A stretch of 64,000 bases of DNA from positions 4,544,967 to 4,608,966 of the forward strand of contig JAZAYU010000034.1 in NCBI GenBank assembly GCA_038501625.1. Reading direction: 5' to 3'. The DNA is from Corbicula japonica. Taxonomy: Eukaryota > Mollusca > Bivalvia > Venerida > Cyrenidae. Numbering within the stretch: the first letter of the stretch is position 1; the number at the start of each line of letters is the position of its first letter. Both the position numbers and the translations under genes were made by a program. The notes under the pieces are model-generated. The model made no database searches and was not told the origin of the DNA. It was given only the letters and a program-made list of their open reading frames with translations. Below, piece by piece: positions 23,401-38,400 of the stretch.

Positions 23401-26400
23401 AAAACTAAAAAACAGTGAATTTTAAGGGATTACTCTTGATTTGAGCAAGTTTATTCAGCATAACTTTGCAAAAAGGACAAAAGCTTAGTTTGGATAACTT
23501 ACAGACATGTTAAATTGAGTATTACATGCAGAAGTAGTGGATGGAATGTGCCAAAAAAGTAAACTTATTTTGGATATATTTGGAAATAAACTAAGTATAG
23601 ACTGGATGAACAAGAGAGTTGGCTGCCACAGTGTGTAGTAATGTTCAGGTTATTTTTGTATTCAAAACAAAACAACCTGCACATCTGCATCTCCTTGGTA
23701 GCTTATACCAGCCAGATCACTACTGTAGACCGATTACCAGACATTTGAATCAGAGTTGACACTTCATCTCTTCAGGCTGGTAAATTAGCAATTTTAAAGT
23801 CTAGAACTATAAATATTGTGTGTGTTAATTAATAAAATTGTCATTAATCAAGTGAATTCATATTGGCCTTGTTATTGGGCCTCGGGCAGTCATATTGGCC
23901 CTCGGCCTTTGGCCTCGGGCCAATATGACTACCCTTGGCCCAATAACAAGTCCAATATGAATTCACTTGATTAATAACATTATATTATTGCTACGAATAT
24001 AAAATATTCTTAAGGAGCTGTGGGTTTTTTTCCAATAAGACATTTCATTTTAGTATGGAAATCCAAGTTGATTGCAAGAACTAATTTTACCTGACATTTT
24101 CCTTGTACACAGATATCTGTCGTGTAGTCATTACACCTGGTCCCATCTATTACCTCCCTTGGTATGGCATAGTAAAAATTGTATCCGTCGGCCTTACAGT
24201 ACAACTTACACTGGTCTTCAGCTAAAATCATTGAATCATAGAATATTAACTCTTGACTCCATGGGATATGGTTGTTATCCATGGGTGAACAGTGTAGATC
24301 CAGATCTGCAGGCATATTGGTGCCATCTCATCAGGATCTACACTGTTCACTTTCTGATTCATTACGTAATTTCTGAACAAGAAGCAAACAGTTTTGATCC
24401 TGATCAAATGAATTTGCTGGCCAATCTGGGTCCAAGGTTATTAACCTTTTTCTGGATATATACGCATTTTTACACATGTGCGACCAGTGTAGATCCAGAT
24501 CAGCCGGCACATCCGTGCCGTCTGATCAGGATCTGCACTGGTTGCATTTTGGTCAGAAATAACCTAATGAATCAAAAAGCGAACAGTTTAGATGTGCCGG
24601 CTGATCTGGATCTAAACTGTTCGCCCTAGCAATAAAGGTGTGCCTATACAGGAAAGGGTTAAACTTGAGATCCAACTTGATGCTCAAACTCAGTTTCTTT
24701 CTCAAAGTCTATTTGTGAACTTACTGATTTACACTGCTTAAATGGCTTTATTTTAAAACTCAAACACATAATGATGTTGTACCAAAACAATTTATTAACA
24801 ACAGAGGTTTGTTTTTCTTGTAATAAGTTCAAAACAAAAAATTGAGTTTTGAGCATGGCGTTCAAACGCAAGTGTTATAACCCCGGGGCCTGGTCCTAGT
24901 GATGGGCAATCGGCTGGATTTCAGCATCGGATAATCGGCAAGATCAATCCGATTCGATTATTCGATTAATCGGATATTATCTGACAGCTATTTAATACCA
25001 ACTTAAACTAAATTCTGGAACAAATTTTATATATATAATTATAAGGTAAATAACTACTTTATATTTGTGGATTTTTTTTTTTCTTCTCAAAACAATATGA
25101 CGAACAGAACAGTTGAAAACTCTTAACTGTCAATAAACAATTAAACATGTAAAGTTTGTAAACTCAACAATGACTAGACTGTCTAGAGTCACACAGAGAG
25201 ATTGCAACTAGTACTAATCGCAACACTGCAATCTACCAGTGATTTTTGAGGTTTTTGTTTAAGCATATCATCATATCCACATTACTGGCATTTAAGCGAC
25301 TGCGCTTCTTGTTGACCAAATGACCAGCCAGGCTGAAGACGCGCTCTGATGGTACAGATGATGCCTGGCAACACAGATATTTCCTTGCCAGTTTTGCAAG
25401 CCTTGGATACACTAGTTCATTGCACTTCCACCATTCCAGTAGCGTAGGATTTCCTTGTATTGGCTGGCTGTTACTCATGTACATCTCCAGCTCTTTTTCT
25501 GCCACTTCCTCTGTTGACACCTGCGATTCCCCAGTAAACACTACATCATCAAGCCAGTCTTCAAAGTCTGCTGCTTTTAGTTTCTTAACAGGTGGCTCAA
25601 CAACATTTACTTCTGTGTCTGTTTCAAGTTCCTGTAATGCAGACTGTGAGGGTTCATTGGGGATGGGAGCAATGTTGTTGTTTACCTCTGGTTCTTTTTT
25701 AACCGTCACTGTAATACCCATTACAGCTTCACGAAGAAGAGCCAAAACAGACCCTTTCTGTTCAGGGGCAAAGTCAAAGTTCTTTGTAAATGGATTCAGT
25801 GCACATGCCAGAAGAGGGATGTCTTCCATTTCTGTCCGTTTTTCCAGTTCACTCTGCATGGTGGTTTTCATGGCTACCAGAATAGGATGATCTTCTTCCT
25901 GAACCTTGACAGCCTTATGAAGTTTTAGAACCACAGGCACTACCTTGTGCATTGTTGGGATTGCTTCAGCGCAAAGGATTTCAGTAGCTGACTTGAAATA
26001 TGATAGAAGCTGGACAATCTTCTGTGCAATTTCAACTTCCTCAAAGCTGAAGACACAATTTCTGATAAGAGTGATTGACGTCTTATTTATCTTAATGTCA
26101 CTGGCATTGGCAAGAGCTACAAGTGCTGGTGTTAAATCTATCACTCGCTCCAGCATTGAGAAAGTCGAGTTCCAGCGAGTACAAACATCCATGATGAGTT
26201 TGTAGTCTGCTTTTGGGTCAGGCTTGGGAAACAATTCATTCTGTTTCTTTTTCAGCTCGTCAGTTGCTGATGACGATGAATGGAAGAAACTTACCAATCT
26301 ACGGGCTTTTTTCAGCAAGCTACCAACCTCTGGAACACTGAGCCCATTTTTCACAATGAGATTGATCCGATGTCCATAGCAACCTAATCTGTCCCAGCCT

Positions 26401-29400
26401 AATAGTTCAAATGCCTTCTTTTCATTGGCTGCATTATCTGTAGTTCCAATTGGAATACCCAAGCCCCATTCCATTTGAGTGACTTTTAGAGAATCTGCAA
26501 TTTTTTGAGCCGTATGAGAACCTTCAATTTTTTTGGTTTCCAAAACATAGGATTGGAGATTCCAATGTTTATCAATCAGATGCACAGTGACAGTTCCATA
26601 ACTTTCAGTATTCATACTAGTCCAACCGTCGTGTGTGATGGCTAGATGTTCTACAGATTTTATATCTGATCTTATTTTGTTGGTCATTTCAAGGTGCTTC
26701 TCCTCGAGGGAACGCCCAAGGTCACGCCTACTAGGTATGAAATACCTAAAAAGAAAAGTTCAATAATTATAACACATGCAAAAGTGAAAGTAACTTTAAA
26801 AGGTTTCAGGGTAATTAAGAAAGTACGTCACACCAATATTAGGTGTCAGATAAGCCAATATAAACTAGTTGTGAACTTGTGATCACTTCAAGATTCATAT
26901 AAATTATAAATTATAACCTTGATAGTGCTTGAAGTATATTATTAGCATGGTTAGTTGGTTGCAGGTTTACATTTAATTTGCTGAAGCTAAGATGATACCA
27001 GAGTGCACAGACTCAGATACCAGAAAAAAACTCTGGCGCAACTGTATATGCATCCAACTGCTTTACACCTTAACTTGCAGCATACCATAAACCAAGCTCT
27101 TACTTTTTAATGAAATTATCCCAAAACCACATAAATCCTTCTTTACACATTTATTGCATTGTCAATAACAATTTCCCTTCAGCTTAAGTCATACTGCACA
27201 AGAACATTGTCACTTCAGAAAAAGTAATTTTTATTGTAATTTGATGCAAAAACATGATTCAGTTTTATTTTAAATAATTGCTGTCAGTAATGTTATTCTT
27301 AAATTTTTAGAAAAGTCATACCATCATAATTATGGTAATACTTGTTTATGTCATGTGTATAAAACTACAACTAAGTAAATATAATATGCTGCCCAGCAAC
27401 ATTAAGAAATCAAACTAATGTCAACTACATAATTCAGACTATCATCAAAGGTTGTATTTTAAATGTAAAATTGTTTATAAGTATAATATAATAATAAAAA
27501 ATAAGATCAACTTATACAAAACACTTAGTAACTTACTCAGGATCCAACAATGACACAAATGTCTTAAAGAACTGGTTGTCCACAAGACTCAGTGGCAACA
27601 CCTTCCCAACTACAAGTTTCATCAATGCGTCATCCAAGGCCCTTTTACGCTCTTTCATTGGTTTCCGCTTTGGCCTGCCAAAGGAACCGGTAAGCGTCAT
27701 CTGCTTCAGCTCACTAGATGTCGATGACTCTGATTTCTTATAATCTGGGTGGTTGGTCCTGATATGGGCAAGGAAGTTGGATGTATTTGCTAAAAAATAA
27801 ATGAAAAATTTTGGTAATACTAAAAACAGTAGTTCATTTTTTTCTAAACTTTCATCTAATAAACTTATCAACAAACAACTAATAATAATTGATAAACCAG
27901 GGCTTACCCTGGCTGAAAATTTCTTTTAGCCAAATAAGTGTGATTTTCTGGTTTCATACAACATTTTATGAAAATTTCATAATATGGGTAAGAAATCATG
28001 TTCCTTTAAACTCATACCATATCCTTACGATAAATAACAGAACACATGAAAAACATTTTGTTTTTGTATTATATGTATAGAGCACTTGGACAATCACTGT
28101 GCAGTGTGTGTGTGTGTGTGTGTGTGCTTAATGTAAACACATTTTTAACAAATCATACCAGTGAAACAATACATATATGCGTATAAGCATTTTACATATG
28201 TATAAACAAATGCTGCGAAACATCGGACAAATATATAAATCAAACAGAATATTTATAAGCGATATTATCTTAACTGCCAATTTTTATTTTTTAAATTTGT
28301 CTTGTCCAGTCAATTGTCCAAAGCTGAATGCCTTATTCACTCAATCACTTTAGCACGAAAACTTCGTGCAAAAAGGACATCTATCGGATACTTTATTCGA
28401 CCAATGGAAATTAATTTTCTTCTAATTCACTATCATTCAACCGAAGAAAATTATATTTCCTTTAAACTCATACCATATCCTTACGATAAATAACAGAACA
28501 CATGAAAAACATTTTGTTTTTGTATTATATGTATAGAGCACTTGGACAATCACTGTGAAATTAAAGAACGGGACAAGCAGGATAAAATAAAAATTGGCAG
28601 CTTTCTTCTTAAATCAAAATTACAATACAACCAAATATTAACATTTACACTTGACATAATGTTCAGTTATGTTAATTTATGAAAACAAGAATTCATAAAC
28701 CCAATGACAAAGAAACAGCTAAACGCTCTTTCAAGTTATCTTTGACATAACCGTCTTTCACATTCTCACTAGCCCATCGGCCATGTCTCTTGAACATACG
28801 TTCCTTGATGCCACATTCACTGTTCGCAGCAGCGGTAGCTCCGCCACTTCTTAACGAATGTAAAGAATACTTTGTAATATCACGAACGTGTGTTTTTAAA
28901 GCATTTAAAAACAGTTCACGTAAGTTAGTGTAGGAAGTCCTTGAACGGGAATTTCTAACTTTATATCCAGCATTTGTCTTTGACAAATTACAGAACAGAT
29001 AATCATCTCCACCAAGGCCTGTCCACTTGATGTATTTCACAATGTTTTCATAAGGACACAAAACAGTGCCTGTTTTAGCAATCGTTAGCCAGTGTCCATC
29101 CCTATAAATATCTGTTTTACTTTTCTCAATATAAATAGACATATATGACTGCTCAAAAGCTATGTCTGATACCTTTATATTCAATAACTCAGCACTGCGC
29201 AAAAAACCTGCATACGCTTAAATAATAGCGCAGATAATTCTTTGATTTTTGATATTTTTCTCTTCATACATTGAATTATAAACTGCCAAATTAACATCAA
29301 TAGAAATTGGTTCTTTCTTATTTACAGGTTTAGCTAAAATCCTTTTGGCGGATTCTAATATATTAATGCTAACTTTAGAATCGGTAGGAGAAATTAAACC

Positions 29401-32400
29401 ATATAATTCATGAAACTATTTGATGGCATAGAAAGCTGTTATCACTGGGACAGGACTATGCGCAGTTTGAATTAAAGAAGATAAATAAAGAGCCACAGTT
29501 AAAGTTTTAGCGGGCAAGACATCCCCACTCCCTAAAGAATTACTAAAAACCCAATTCGACCAACGTTTAAATGCCAGCTCATACTTTTTAGAAGTGCTTG
29601 AAGCTCTTGATTTCATCAGTACTTCCGGGAGTAGGTCGATCTTGTCCGCCAAAACAGGTGGCAACTCATCTATTTCATTTTTGTGGATCTGAAAAAAAAA
29701 GAGATTTAGAATAAAACATTTAATAAATACATTATTCACAAAATAAAAAATCACTCCTTGTCAAAATAATGCTTTTAATATTAAAGAGGAAAAACTAAAC
29801 TACCGTTATGAATATGAACAACAGTTACAGATAGTCATCATCATCGTCATCATTCATGATCTTCGTCTGACTACGTGAAACAATCAAAATCTCGCAGTTC
29901 ATATAAACAGATATTTATATAAGAATAATGTTCATTAATATTTCCGTTCCAGTGAACGTAAATAGCGCTCCAGTGAGCGTAAACAGTGCTCCAGTGAGCG
30001 TAAACAGTGCTCCAGTGAGCGTAAACAGTGCTCCAGTGAGCGTAAAACAGTGCTCCAGTGAGCGTAAACAGTGCTCCAGTGAGCGTAAAACAGTGCTCCA
30101 GTGAGCGTAAACAGTGCTCCAGTGAGCGTAAAACAGTGCTCCAGTGAGCGTAAAACAGTGCTCCAGTGAGCGTAAAACAGTGCTCCAGTGAGCATTTTCT
30201 TTTCTTTCTTTTTCAAAAGAGTGTAAAACTGCTCCAGTGAGCATATCAGATATTTCCAGTGAACAAAGCAAGTTAATAAGTAAAACTGTTCCGAAGAGCA
30301 TTCCTTTAAAAACTGCTCCAGTGAGCAAAACGAGAAAAAGTCTTCACGAAGAAATTGTAATTAACGGTTTAATCTTTATTAAACCTTGCTATTAAATCGG
30401 TGTATTGATGTTAAGGGAGACATCTCAAAAAAGGCAGCGTTCTTGAACGGAGGATTTATTTACCTTTATAGGTAATGTACAAGGCGAGCATGCCGAATTT
30501 CAAATCTGTATTACCAAAAATACCAAGACCGTTCTTACACTTAACATAATATTTAGACTCTGTCGGCAGAACTAAATACTCTTTTACACTGGAAATAAAA
30601 CATCCATTTGGACATAACAACGGCCAAAAAGGCGCTGATTTCCACACAGGTACAACTAGTATCCCCTTTGCCTGATCTAAGCGCATTTTATTCAAAACCC
30701 TGTGGATAAGATAGAAAGGCGGTACAAACAGACCGAACTTATTTGCCCAATTCACTGTAAATGCGTCAACTCCTAACGAACTAGAATTCCAAAACTTTGA
30801 ATAAAATCTTGACAACTTAGCGTTGTGTTCTGAAGCGAACCAATCTATATTCAATTTCCCAAATCTTGATTCAATCAGCGAAAACACTTCTGCTGATATA
30901 CCCCAGTCGTCTTGATCAATAATTTTAGATAAATAGTCTGCTTTTTCATTGAGAAAACGAGGAATCCATTCCATTTCCAAAGAAATAGAATTGCGCAAAC
31001 ATATATCAAATATACTAATTGCGAGATCCTGTAATTCTTTGTTCATAGAACCTTTGGTAACTATAGCAACAACGCCCTGATTATCTGAAAACCAGTTAAC
31101 CCTCTGATTACTTAAAACGTGAACAAGCGATTTTAATACTGTCAAAACCGCAGAAAGTTCTCTCCAGGTGGAAGAGTTTCTTCTCTTGTCCAGTGACCAT
31201 GCGACACGCCATTTATAGTATTAACAACATAACCAGCGAATCCTAAAGCTGAAGCATCACTGTAAACGACTCAAGAACCGATCTGAGACTGAAAAATATT
31301 TCTTAAATTTACAGAATCCAAACGTTCGAGCCAGAATTTTATCTGCGCGATACTGTTATCAGAAAGAGAAAAATATAAGAATCCCACGTGCGAGATTGTA
31401 GAATATCAAGACTCAAGTAACGAGTCATTATTTGTGTCACGTGACCTACTATAATACTCATGGAATTATTACATCTAGAATAAACTCCGACGCACATATA
31501 TTAGTCCAAAATTGAAAGTTTTTAACTATAGCAACAACGCCCTGATTATCTGAAAACCAGTTAACCCTCTGATTACTTAAAACGCGAACAAGCGATTTTA
31601 ATACTGTCAAAACCGCAGAAAGTTCTCTCCAGGTGGAAGAGTTTCTTCTCTCGTCCAAGTGACCATGCGACACGCCATTTATAGTATTAACAACATAACC
31701 AGCGAATCCTAAAGCTGAAGCATCACTAAACGACTCTAGAACCGATCTGAGACTGAAAAATATTTCTAAAATTTACAGAATCCAAACGTTCGAAACAGAA
31801 TTTTATCTGCGCGATACTGTTATCAGAAAGAGAAAAATATAAGAATCCCACGTGCGGGATTGTAGAATACCAATACTCAAGTGACGAGTCATTATCTGTG
31901 TCACGTGACCTACTACAATACTCATGGAATTATTACATCTAGAATATACTCCGACGCACCTATATTAGTCCAAAATTTAAAGTTTTTTCTCAATCTTCCT
32001 TTTACAAGAATACTTTTTTGCCCCTGTTCGTATTCATGAAAGTCATGAGTAAATCTAGTATAATCAAACTCATACTCATCTTTTAATAATTGTTTCATTT
32101 TTTGGATGCTGGCTGGTTCCCGGGCTGTCTGAATGTATATGGGCAGTCTCGACGGAAATGATTGAATTCTCAGCACGCGAAACAGGGACCAGGAGCGGCT
32201 GTACCGTAACTTCCGGAAGTGCTATTGTAACGGGGTCCACCGAAGTAGGGACGAAAAAGGTTCCCTCTGCCAAACCCAGTGGTAGCTGATCTCTCGGGCG
32301 TGCCATAAACTCCAGGCATGTTGCGAACTGGAACATTAAAATCCATGGAACTAAATCCCGTAGTTCCTGAACGTTTCGCGGTAGGGATTTTACTGGCTTG

Positions 32401-35400
32401 CTTCTCTTTTTCGCTTGTTTAGCTTTTTCGTCATGCTGCTATTGAGTTCGTATTGTATTTTATGTCCTTCAAATTTCCAACTTAAATTTTTCTTGGATTT
32501 CAATTTGTTCACTTCTGAAGTCACTGACCTTGAATTTCCTTGTACTTCGTCCCTTAAAACTTGAAACTCCTGTCTCTGAGTTCTAAGTTCATCTAACACA
32601 AGCTGCAGTTGACTACTAAACGCTTGTGAACTATCATTTATCTGCAAACCTTGACCACGTGGCCAAAAGTCCGAATTCTCCTCTGCCATAATAATTAAAC
32701 ACACTATTATAAATTTAAATTTGTCTTGTCCAGTCAATTGTCCAAAGCTGAATGCCTTATTCACTCAATCACTTTAGCACGAAAACTTCGTGCAAAAAGG
32801 ACATCTATCGGATACTTTATTCGACCAATGGAAATTAATTTTCTTCTAATTCACTATCATTCAACCGACTGTAAGGTAGAGTTCAAGTACGGCAGACATG
32901 CAAATTTAGCTCCTGCAAAATTGCAATATTTAGAAGGATATAATTGGAATTACAGAATATAAAATATACCATAAGAATTGTTGAAAAAAGTGCTTTCTGG
33001 ATTTTATGATAAAAAAGGATTTTGATCAGTGAATTTTTGACTTAGATGAGGAAATATATGTTTAATTTATAATTTATTTATTGGGATTATCTACCAAGGA
33101 CCTAAACAGACACTTAAACACATTCCAATTAGCTTTGAAATAAAAACATCTGGAGATTATAGTGAAAAGGTGACACATACCAACAGTGCTTTTGGATTAA
33201 CTGACTTGGTAATCAAACATACTCTATTGTCAATTAATTTGCAAGCATTAGCAAAGGATTAAGGGACAATGGCTTCAGACATCTCAACTGATTTTGAGGG
33301 TTTCTCTGATTCAGACATGCCCAAGGACTTTAATGATAAGAACAATGGAAGCCTTTATGACAGTTTAATATCTAAGAACAGTGACAACATATCTATTCTT
33401 TTCTATACACAAGAAACCTATGATGAAATGATGAACTTACTCCAGTCTCTTTACTCATTTGAACTAAACAGTGTTCAGACAGCCTTCACAGCAACTACTG
33501 TTATTACAGGGAAAAAAGTTGTCATAACTGGCTATAAGAGTAAGAAGATCATAATTCAAGGTCAAGGAAGCAGACTGTGGCATAACAGTGTCTTCAAAAA
33601 TCTCACTGCACAGCTCACTCCACACCAAACCAAATCCAAACAAAATCAAATTGTTAATGGCCACATACTCCCTGGCAAACAAAAATCTAAATCAACAAGT
33701 CTACTTTCATCTTTGGCAGCCAAAATCAAAAGTCCAGGCCTCAACGCTTCTTCAAAACCAGAAAATTATAAGCTACCTGAAGCAGGTAAGAAAGGGAAGT
33801 CTTACACACCGATGAACAGCAATTACTCTGCACGAAAATCAAGCTCTGTGGAAAACAAAGTGAAAGATGAAACTGCACCTGCAAAGATACCCAACAGAGA
33901 AATAACAATACCAGAACAGATAACTAATCTCAAACAGGATGAACATCTGAAACCTGAAACAATAAACAATGAACGCCAAAGAACTGACCAGCAAAACACA
34001 AACAGTAAGCTACAACAGGAAATAGACTCACTGAAATCAGAAAACCACAAACTCCAAAAACAAATCGCGATTCAAGAAGATAAAATTAGTGAGTATGCCA
34101 CAGAAAATAGGAGGCTAAGGACCCTACTTGCAGAAATGTCTGCTAAATGCTTGATAGCGGAGGAGGAATTAGAGAAGAAAAACAGATGTGTCATCCCTGA
34201 AAAGACCTGTGTTAAATGTACCGAACAACATTCTGGAAAAAGATTGACAGACACCAGTGACAATGAACATGTGCATTTAGAAATGCTCAGTGCCATAAAC
34301 TACCTCAAAGAAAAGACGAACAAAATCCACGAAGAGGTGTTGCTTCTAAAACATACTCCTAGCTATGCAACTGTTCTGCAAGGAAACACACCAAACACTC
34401 ACAGTGCACCACAAACACCACAGAACAGTACTACAAATATTCGGTGGACTAGCAAACCTCAGCAGCAACAGAAACAACAAGAAATTCCTGTTATCATCAG
34501 CTCAAGCACTCCTTCAACAAACACAAGCTTGAAAAGACCACACAGTAGACAAAATAATACCCTGCGTCAGATACCACAAGAACATCTTAAAAAGTCTGTG
34601 CTTCTCATGGGGGACTCAATTGTCCAAAGAATGCACCCTAAAGGCCTTGAGTCTTATGTGCATAGGCATGCTGTGCCAGGTGCCAAAATCCAAACACTCC
34701 TGAATGACATCCGGCTATTCAATCTCAAGCAGTTTGAGACGATCATAATATACATAGGAGGAAATGATCTCTCAGCAACAACTGACCTAGAGCTGCTAGA
34801 GGAGAAGTATGACCAGCTGATTGCAACAATCAAGTCTTCCAACTCACAGGCAAAAATTGTTCTGCTACAGCTTGCGCCAAGAGGAGATGTTGATGTGACA
34901 TCAATGAACATCATCATACAACGGCTAAGTGCTCACCATAATACAGACACTATAGATATATTCCAGGCATTTCATGATCACAATGACAGGTTAATTATGC
35001 GATTCATGGGGGTAAATGATCATATTCACCCATCCCCATCAGGTATCAAAAGAATCCTAGGAACCATACATAACAAAATTCCGATTGTATCCGATTTTAC
35101 CCAGTGCGTATCTATTCCATGGAATCAAAGAAACACTTCAGACTCTCGGAACACATACCAAAGAGGAACAAAATGGAACCATCCCCGAAGATGCACAAAG
35201 TGTAATGAAAACAATCATCTTACATCAGAGTGTAGACATAAAAATGCTTTAAAGTGTTGGTCTTGTGGACTTATAGGCCACAAGCAAGAAAACTGCTGGA
35301 ACACAAATTTCTAGGAAGCTGGCAATGAAGCCAACTCACACATCACCTCAAATAATATTTTCGACTTACTTTCATCCTTATGCCAGAACTGCAATTTAGT

Positions 35401-38400
35401 TGAATGCACTTGCAATATGTATAATATGAATTTACTTTCAAAAGGCTTAAATATTGGTCACCTAAATGTTCAAGGTCTAACTTCCAAATTGGATGAAGTC
35501 AAATTATTACTTCAAAATAATAGTAATATTCATGTTTTTGGTATCAGTGAATCAAAATTACAAAGTTATCATATGACAGAATTCTATCATATTAAAGGTT
35601 TCCAAACTCCATAAGGAGAGATAGGCTGATCAACAGAGGTGGTGGTCTACTTGTGTATGTTAAAGAGGGTCTACCATGCCAAAGGAGAACTGACTTAGAA
35701 GATAATAATATAGAATCTATCTGGATAGAGCTAAAACCAAAAAACAGCAAAAGTATTTTAATTTGTCAGATGTACAGATCCCCAGACTCTCCAGTGGCAT
35801 GGAAAGATCACTTTGAAGCAAATTTCGAAAAAGCTCAAAATGAAGGAAAAGAAATAATAATTCTAGGGGATATAAATAGAGACCTTTTAAACGAACAAGT
35901 AAAATTTACTTGGTCTAACTACCTTACCTCGTTAGGCCTATCACAGATAATTAAAGAGCCAACACGTATTTGTGAACTTTCTAAAACACTAATTGATCAC
36001 ATATATGTTACAAATGAAGAAAATATACTAGACACAAGGGTATTAAAGTTAGGACTGAGTGATCACTTCCCAATATTTTGTAACAGGAAAATAAATTTCA
36101 CTATCCCAAAGAAACAACATATCTACATTAAGTATAGGTCACATAAAAACTTTAATGAAATTGATTTCAAAAATGATTTAACCAAAGTACAATGGAGTGA
36201 AATCCTACAGATCAGGGATGTAAATGTTGCCTTAGATATGTTTGAAAGATCCTTCTCTGAAGTTCTGGACAAGCATCTTCCTCTACGAACTCACAGAGTG
36301 AAGACATTAAATCAGCCAGACTGGATCACTAGTGAAATTCTAGATACTATAAAAGAAAGGGACAAAAGCAAGGCTAAAAATGATCATGAAAATTACAGAT
36401 TACTAAGAAATAGGGTTATTGATATGATTAATGCTTCTAAAAAATCATCCTATGAAAACAAAATTGAAAAAGGACAAGATAATCCCTCATCCATTTGGAA
36501 AATTTTCAAAGAATTCAAGTCTTCTAACTCTTCAAATGAAATTAATGAAATTCTTGTAAACAATAGAGAAATAACAGATAAAGGTCTTATTGCAGATGAA
36601 TTCAATTCATTCTTTACTAATGTTGCTGCTAATCTCAAAGATGAAATAGCATCATCCAATTTTAATCTTTTAAAGAATTATGTCTCTGATAAAGTTCCTG
36701 TACCTATGTTTTTCAACATTCCTCTCATTACGGTAGATAAAGTTAAGAATATGATCTCAGACTTAGATTCATCAAAAGCTACAGGGCTAGATGGCCTAGG
36801 TCCGAAAATGATAAAGTTGTCAGCAGATGCTACTTCCCCTGTTATACAGCATATAATGAATCTTAGTTTCAACAGTGGAGTTTTTCCTGACAGCTGGAAA
36901 ACTGCAAAAGTTAATCCTATCTTCAAATCTGGCTGTCCACTAGATATCAATAATTACAGGCCTATTTCCATATTACCTACATTATCAAAATTAATTGAAA
37001 GACATGTTCATAATCATTTTAGTAAGTACTTGGATCATTATAAACTAATTGTTGAGTCTCAAAGTGGTTTTCGTAAAAATCATAGCTGTGAAACTGCTTT
37101 AGTATCACTTATAGATAGATGGATTAAAGCAGTACATGATGGCAAAATTGTAGGTGTTGTAATGGTTGATTTCAGGAAAGCTTTTGATCTTGTGGATCAC
37201 AATATCCTTTTACATAAATTAAAACTATACAAGTGCAGTAATCAGACATTAACCTGGTTTAAGTCTTACTTACTTGATCGCAAACAAAGTGTTCTAATAA
37301 ATGAGGCAATATCTAAGCAAAGTACAGTACAGTCAGGGGTTCCTCAGGGCTCCATATTAGGGCCTCTTCTATTTTTACTTTTTATAAATGATCTTTCATT
37401 AACCTTGAGGAATACCATTACAAATACAGACATGTATGCAGATGATACAACAATATGCGATATACATGAATCAAAAGCTGTGATAGAAAAAAACCTACAG
37501 TCTGCTCTCGTACTGTTAAGTGAATGGTGTGCTCAAAATGGAATGGTTTTAAACACTTCAAAAACTAAGGTTCTTCTTATAACAACACCCCATAAAAGAG
37601 GAACTAATGATAATTATAACTTGAATCTGAATTATAAAAATATACCATTAGAATTAACCACTGGAGATAGAATATTGGGTGTAAATATAAACCATAACCT
37701 TAAATGGGACAACCATGTCAATGCTATAAAAAGGAAAATCTCCACTAACTTATGGCTTCTGTCAAAAATAAAATCCTTTGTTTCCCTTAATCACAGAATT
37801 GTGTTCTATAAAGCATATATCCAACCTCACATTGACTACTGTAATATTATCTGGGGTGGAACCAGTCAGCAGAATATTCAGAGTATTCTTTTACTACAGA
37901 AAAGAGCATGCAAAGTCATCCTAGGATATCAATATACAAACTTTAAAGAAGCAATGAAAAGCATCAATGCTCTTTCTATTCAGCACAGAATCCTGCTTCA
38001 AAAAGCAAAATTCATGTATAAGGTGAATAAAGGTTTAGTGCCTGAATATATTTCATCTATGTTTGAGCATAGAACCAATGGTGAAAACTTGCGAAATGTT
38101 AGCAATCTTGATTATTTTATTCCAAGACCAAAAACTGAACTTTTCAAAACAAGCATGTCATATTCCGGCCCAATGATTTGGAACAAAATACCGTTAAATA
38201 TCAGAAATTCAAATAACATTAACATTTTTTCAAGAAAGTTCACCATGTGGTTAACAAGTTCGTAATTTTAAATAAACACAGTATTAATGTCAAATGACTA
38301 TCATAACATATCTACATGTATATATAAAAGACTGTCGGCATGTTCGCTTTTTCGTTTGTAAAAAATTATTATTATTATTATTTTATTTTTTTTTTTTTCC

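Noticed and set aside
25420..26205. Plus-strand ORFs opposite the hAT transposase
   Set aside because: Shadows of transposase exon 3; no homology of their own.
29915..30328. Two long minus-strand ORFs with LTGALF / RSLEHC repeats
   Set aside because: They are translations of the 21-bp minisatellite.
28291..32868. Reading the 154-167 bp direct repeats as LTRs of a Gypsy/Copia element
   Set aside because: No TG...CA ends, no integrase or protease, and a separate B1/B2 pair plus tyrosine recombinase fit a DIRS-order element.
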